From NCBI RefSeq assembly GCF_043290135.1, contig NC_134707.1, forward strand, positions 69,431,906 through 69,495,905: 64,000 nucleotides of DNA, in the 5' to 3' direction. The notes under the pieces are model-generated. The model saw only the letters and a list, made by a program, of their open reading frames with translations. It had not been told where the DNA came from and made no database searches. Position 1 is the stretch's first letter; each line of letters begins with the position of its first letter. Below are positions 58,949-64,000 of this stretch, in pieces. The stretch comes from Rhipicephalus microplus. Its lineage: Eukaryota > Arthropoda > Arachnida > Ixodida > Ixodidae. The position numbers and the translations under genes are program-made.

Positions 58949-61245
58949 GGAAATGTGTCTTGCTGTGTCTGGCTCTGAAGGTTCCCCCTCTTCCCCAATA
59001 GGTTTTGCGTTAAAATATTTTGTTTCATTCAGAATATTCTTATTCGATAAATCCTGCGTTCAAGCTCCACACTTCCTTGATGATTCGAGGACTGCTCTGT
59101 TAGAGCGTTCTTTAATTCGGCGTATAAGGACAGCTTGTTTGAGCCGCCGATTTACCAGGGTTACCAGCTAGTCTAATCTTCTTAGTACACTAAGACTACC
59201 CGAAATAAGCACACGCATTCACTTACTGCGCATCATGTTCAGTCATAAGGTGTGTTCGATCTTTATGCGCAAGTCTTCGGCTTTTAGAAAAAATTCTTTA
59301 CGGTGTTTAGAACGCCTTGGAAACTAACTGCGCTATTCTCACGCGACAAATGTGGCAGCAGGTAATCCACTCTCCTTGTTACCGCCCGTTTTGTTTTCAA
59401 TGAGTATGACCTGACCGGCACATTCGAAATTTGTCTAAGAGGAATTATTCATCGAACCATTACCATTACTACAACGGCCGGTGCACGACAACACTGGACA
59501 AACTCATGCGATTCGTCAAAATACATACATACCGTACTAATACATATGTATTCTTGTATATTACATGCTATCACTACTATTGTAGCATAAGCTGGAAATC
59601 TTTTTATGTTAATTTCATGATCGTGGTTCTTATTTTTCTACCCTCAAACGTGAAACGTAATGTTTCAAGTTTTTCTTCATTTCAATATACTGTGCCACGT
59701 AACTCACCATGCAACACAGAATTCGCATACACCTTTTTTCCCGTGCCCCAGCACTTACAATTCGAAATATAAATGAAAGCATAACAATGCACAGTGTTTC
59801 GAGAACGTAAGCTAAGTTATATAATAGGATGCGTTCTGTAATATATTACGCAGCAACTCGTCGTATGTAAAAATATATGACGTGTGCCTTCCCAAGATTA
59901 GCGTGATTTTTTTCCATTTCGGCCTCCATTCATCGGCCCTTTATAGTTACGATCCTCCTACAAAGCTGTTTAGCTCAACGTAGCAAACCTCAAAGGACAG
60001 GGCAAAGTGCGGATCGACCAACCTAAATAAAAAAAAGATTGTATTTCCTTTCGAATATCATTAGAGTGCACGTACGCGGAAAGTATCGATAACACACAAA
60101 AAAGTAAAGTTTTTCTCCAAAGTTCAGGGGAAGCTAAGTGTGCAGCTAAAGCGAGCCTAGCGCAGCCTTCGACTATGCGACCCAAACGACCACTATGAAC
60201 AAGAGCCCCGTATTAGAGAAACGATTTGCGCAACATATTCGCCGGGCAAACTCGGGCGCAGCTCGCTTCAAAGGATTCCTTAGCGGCTTTTTATCTCCGG
60301 CCACCGAGCCCCTTCCTTCTCTATCCCACTATGACTTCCCCAATTGCCCGCGCCACGGCTGCACCCTCGAGTCTGAAAGGAATCGAAGGAGCTATGTTTA
60401 GCTAAAAAGAACGGGAACGCCTTCTATAGGGGCTTTCTGGCACGGAAACGCACTTTTCTCGCCTTGTGCACATACACATACACAAAACACACGCATAGGC
60501 TCTTTTGAGGGGAATCAACTGATCTTTTTCTATAGGGAAAAGCGAGGACCATCCGTTGTGAATGCGAAGTCACAGAAACCTGCTGGTCACTCGTCTGTTT
60601 GCTATCGAGACAATCGGCTGAGCTATCAGTGTAAAGTGAACGATGCAATCTAAACCACTATAAAAAAAACGCAGCAGATTCAGTACGCGCTGTTGGGATC
60701 TGCGTAGAAAGTGCACTTTTTTCCTTATTTGTGTCTCGCCCAACTCGATTGGGTTTCTCTGCAATCTGCCACCACACAGAAGGTCGGGGACCAAATTTAT
60801 ACAGGCTTCATTTGTTATAAGCAGCAGCGCTCAATGTCGGCGCTTGTTAGCGCTTGTCACGCACTGAATTGCTCCATTGGAAATTCATCCACATCCAGAA
60901 AATGAACAGCACTTGGAAACCGCTGCCAAGAGCTAGCAAGCGCTGGACGTCATACGGTAAGAGAACGAGGCTGTTTTGTTCACTTGCGCAGGTATGATTT
61001 TCCGAACGGCAACCCTTCTCAAACTTTAATTCAGGTGGAGCCTTCTCGGTAGAAGCTGCAGATGATCCTGTAAAACTGTAGAGTAGCTCAAGAAACAACC
61101 TCTTCAATGGACGGTCTCATCATTACCAAAGAACGCTTGTCGTGACACTATGCATGCTCCCTTACGACAAAGCGTAGCAACCGGAAGTGTTAGCACGTCA
61201 ATAATTACTTGGGGTTTATTTTTAGCCTCGGTATTATTGTCTTAC
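58949..61245. other. no feature seen
   Basis: No supported exon, RNA gene or repeat. Confidence 0.5.
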
Positions 61246-61410
61246 CTTGCACAACATAACCAGAGTGCCAAACGTCCACTGAAAGATGGTTGAGTTCCAT
61301 TGAATCGGTTAAACTTTTATTGGTTCCTCCAAGAAACATATCACTGTGTCGCGGGCTGCACCCACATGGGGACCAGGGACGGCGTTCCGTAAATGGTTTA
61401 GTTGGTCCTG
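61246..61410 (-). CDS. possible internal coding exon, unrecognised protein
   Basis: On the minus strand a T-rich acceptor (TAATTTTCTAG, ending at 61411) precedes an open segment of 165 nt that ends at a good donor (GTGCAAG then GTAAGA from 61245). The exon would be phase 1 at both ends and encodes about 54 residues including GPTKPFTERRPWSPCGCSP, DMFLGGTNKSLTDSMELN and VDVWHSGYVVQ. The mixture of Trp, Cys, Gly and acidic residues is unlike the low-complexity chance ORFs around it. I do not recognise the family, and neighbouring exons were not found. It could be a chance open segment between splice-like sites. Confidence 0.3.
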
Positions 61411-62779
61411 CTAGAAAATTACACATTGTGAGAGAACGTAAGCCAGTACAGGATATATTCGCGGTTATGAGAATCAGAACAACCAGCTCACCATGATTTC
61501 TCAAAAATAAATTGGAAACACCTCGCTGCATTCATGAATAGAATTACATAAATTTGCCAAACTCTAGGAAAATAATGTGTTGGCTTATACATTTCATATG
61601 TGTTCTTATTTTTACGAAAAAGGATAGGCAACAGACAGTAAAAAATTGAAAGTAGATACGTGATGCATTGCTGGAACACCTCGGCAAAAAACAATTGCCT
61701 ATTTGGTTGGCATGAATAGGTGACTAATCAGACAAAATGTTGGTTTAATTATTGAGAATCGCGTAGAATAAACTGAAACCTTGGGTAGAACTTGACTCTC
61801 AAGGATGTTATACCAGTCAGTATAGTCTATAAACAATTCTGTGAAATAATTTTTCGTGCCTTGGCTGGGAAAATGTATTGAAGAAGAAATGTGGCACGAA
61901 AGCCACGAGGTCAACGTGTTGAAATAGGTCGAAATGTTCTGCCTTCGTCGACAGTACTTAATGCGCACACAAATACAGCAGCTCCAATTCAGCCGGCTGA
62001 AGCAACAATAGCAAAAGAGAAAGCACAGCAAATACTGCGCAAGTTGTTCGTGGAGCTTGTTCATTTAACGGCCGTGAGCCTGCGTCGATTCAGCTACGCC
62101 TCTTTCACGGTTCAAGGGTGTTAAAACTAATTCAATACAACATGGGAAAAACCTACTTATTAACGTGTACTTTAGGCACTACCCACTCGCCTTCTGATCA
62201 GCGCAAGCTGTTGCAACACTTCGCAAGTCCTGTGCTCCCAGCCCAACGTGTCTCTGAATGGGGGGGGGGGGGGAGGGAGAAAGGCTAGTGTTGAAACGTG
62301 CTGTCAACGACAGCTGCTTTCACAAAGTGAACGCCTCGTTGTCAGAGCGTTCGCACCGAACTGGTGGCTCAGAACAGCTCCGCATCCCCGCACAAACACT
62401 TTTTCATATTTCTATAGATTTCTAATTTTGCCCCGGGGACATACATTATGCGTTGCGACCGGGAACTTTTATTTCTACCTCAAAGCTTCGAGACCTAATG
62501 TGAAGGAAATATGAGCACGTAGAGTTTGTTGCATGGCTTGTAGTGAACCTTATCACCCCTTTCCCCTATTTGATGAAATGTGTTTTCGCAGCGATGATGT
62601 ACGGCGTCTGGTAAAGACCTGTTGTACAAATGACGCCCTTGAAGCCTCCCAAGCTTTTTCAGGGTTTTTTCGATGCGCAAATTTGAACTTGCTTGCATGC
62701 TGTCACAGGATTCACCTTTTAGCGGCCCCTCGTTTCGAACATTTTATAATATTTTTACACCGGAAACAGTTGTGAGATC
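61411..62779. other. no feature seen apart from a G-run
   Basis: A run of 14 G lies at 62260-62273. Frames are short and without motifs. Confidence 0.45.
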
Positions 62780-62935
62780 AAAACAAGGGTGGTGCGTGCC
62801 GTAGCTGTCCGCCGCCGCTGGTGTCCGTAACCACTATCTCGTGAAATAAGAAAAACTAAGGACACAATGGTATTTGAACCCGACTCCCTGCGTGTCCGCC
62901 CAGTATTCTACCACAGAGCCACACTGGTGCTTTAA
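62780..62935 (-). repeat. tRNA-like head of a dispersed repeat
   Basis: On the minus strand GTGGCTCTGTGGTAGAATAC (A-box-like), GGCGGACACGCAGGGAG and TCGGGTTCAAATACC (B-box-like) follow tRNA order, then TTGTGTCCTTAGTTTTTCTT and a GC-rich segment. The acceptor and T stems do not pair properly, so it is a tRNA-derived repeat or pseudogene rather than a functional tRNA. The downstream limit is uncertain. Confidence 0.55.
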
Positions 62936-64000
62936 ACTTCCTTGCGAATTGGCCTTAGGTAGGTTTGATGTCCGGAAATGAATCGCACTAATATGACTTA
63001 CAAATTGCACTGACATGACTAATATCAGGTAAAGAATTCCGCTGATCTCACTAACAAATTACGCTATCACCCACTAAAACGAACCACGTGTAGCAAGCGA
63101 AGCACCGCCTACACCAATTTAGATTTCATGCGGCTCACCTTGCCCCATGTTAATGCGTCTTTGCAAGTGCAGGGCACAACAAATTCACTGAAGTTTTTGT
63201 TGTTGCTATTCTGACCCGAGCTCTTGTTGAAGCACGCCACGGGGTTTCATTGCCACGTCACTGGGGAGAACGTCGGTTCATCGCGCGTCCGCAGAGGCTA
63301 TAGTTCCCGACGCCATCACGTGATTTCCTGAGAGAGTGCAAGGAGGAGACGTTACAGTCTCTTACCCAGCTAGCCCCTTACATAAGCCGGAACGAGCTAG
63401 CGCATGAGCACGTTCTGGCAGTGCTTGGGCTAGCTCTTGCGCATGCGCAGTAGAGGTAGTCGAACTCTATTATAAGCTGCTTCGCATCTAAGTAATACAA
63501 CCACACAAACACTACTACGAAACCCCTTCTGGTTCAAGTGACTGGTGAACGTGTAATACTGATCGGGAACATTTCCACATTGTCAAAGTCGTTCTTCGTA
63601 TCCAATGCGCTTTCCGATAGAGAAAAAGTTTTTGGACACTTCATGCCGTTTACAGCCTATAACATACAGCGCGCGTAAAAGAACAGTGTCACGCAAGTAA
63701 ATCAATGCAGATCTTCCGCTTAACCAAAACAAGGTACAAGATCATTTGAAAAGGTAGCGCCAAATACACCACGGTGAAACAGCGATGGTACGTACTACTC
63801 ATGTGGAATAGGGACCATTTGAATTATTGCGGTGTTCACTTCCTGGTGTATAACCTAAAACTATAAGCCTAAATCCACGGAATGACAAGCGATTACCTCG
63901 GCACAGGCAGGCGGGTATCAGGCGAACTACTATTCGGTAGTTTGAGAATGTCTGCTGCTTGGCTAGTTGGTGAACACCTGAAATATGTTTTAAGCGCAGA
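62936..64000. other. no gene seen
   Basis: The segment at 63.2-63.5 kb is more GC-rich and contains GCTAGC-type words in opposite orientations (63380-63450), followed by a TATTATAAG motif near 63469. A promoter or a repeat end is possible but not supported. Confidence 0.4.

Noticed and set aside
62260..62273. G-run as a functional G-quadruplex
   Set aside because: A single 14-G run is a simple homopolymer; there is no spaced G-tract pattern or gene context to support a function.

Overview
This window looks like intergenic or intronic DNA from a hard tick (Ixodidae, probably a metastriate genus such as Rhipicephalus, Dermacentor, Amblyomma or Haemaphysalis). The main reason is a tRNA-derived SINE that I recognise as the Ruka-like family of ixodid ticks, present in both orientations with split Pol III A/B boxes and target-site duplications (TSDs). 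A second, related tRNA-derived SINE, RTE-type and I-type LINE fragments, long microsatellites and AT-rich filler fit the same picture. There is no bacterial gene organisation, and almost every open frame is a short chance ORF. The genus is inference; no search was run.

Layout. 0-6.9 kb: mostly featureless, with one 5'-truncated SINE (675-732). 6.99-7.41 kb and 17.34-17.76 kb (both minus): two paralogous coding exons, the best host-gene candidates here, sharing a CxCxxCPEC motif and a phase-0 splice donor. 9-11.5 kb: a 980-bp element with inverted ends plus two SINEs. 18.9-19.6 kb: three tandem copies of a ~247-bp repeat. 21.0-21.8 kb: a long-inverted-repeat (foldback/MITE-like) element with a smaller hairpin in one arm. 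24.9-25.4 kb: one SINE inserted in another. 28.8-29.3 kb: SINE fragments beside an alternating-inverted array.

31.0-34.5 kb: an almost full-length but dead RTE-type LINE (minus strand). Its endonuclease is intact in sequence. Its reverse transcriptase is broken by a stop, a one-base frameshift, a catalytic Asp-to-Asn change, a second stop and a SINE insertion with a perfect 14-bp TSD. Two older RTE fragments follow (36.0-37.1 and 38.9-39.5 kb), then a further SINE (40.3 kb). 42-47 kb: microsatellites, a TSD-flanked hairpin, a CR1/Jockey-like LINE tail, a tRNA-like repeat and a ~1.2-kb inverted-repeat element in which one arm carries a ~610-bp compound microsatellite that the other arm lacks. 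47-57 kb: mostly featureless, with two SINEs. 57.7-58.9 kb: a 5'-truncated I-clade LINE with an intact RNase H domain and a TSD. 59-64 kb: one possible host exon (61.25-61.41 kb, minus) and a tRNA-like repeat head.

How the parts relate: the SINEs end in TSDs and one is 5'-truncated, which is the signature of LINE-driven target-primed reverse transcription. The LINEs in the window are the kind of machinery that could have moved them, although none here could still work. The only sequences that look maintained for host protein function are the two paralogous exons and, less surely, the 61-kb exon.
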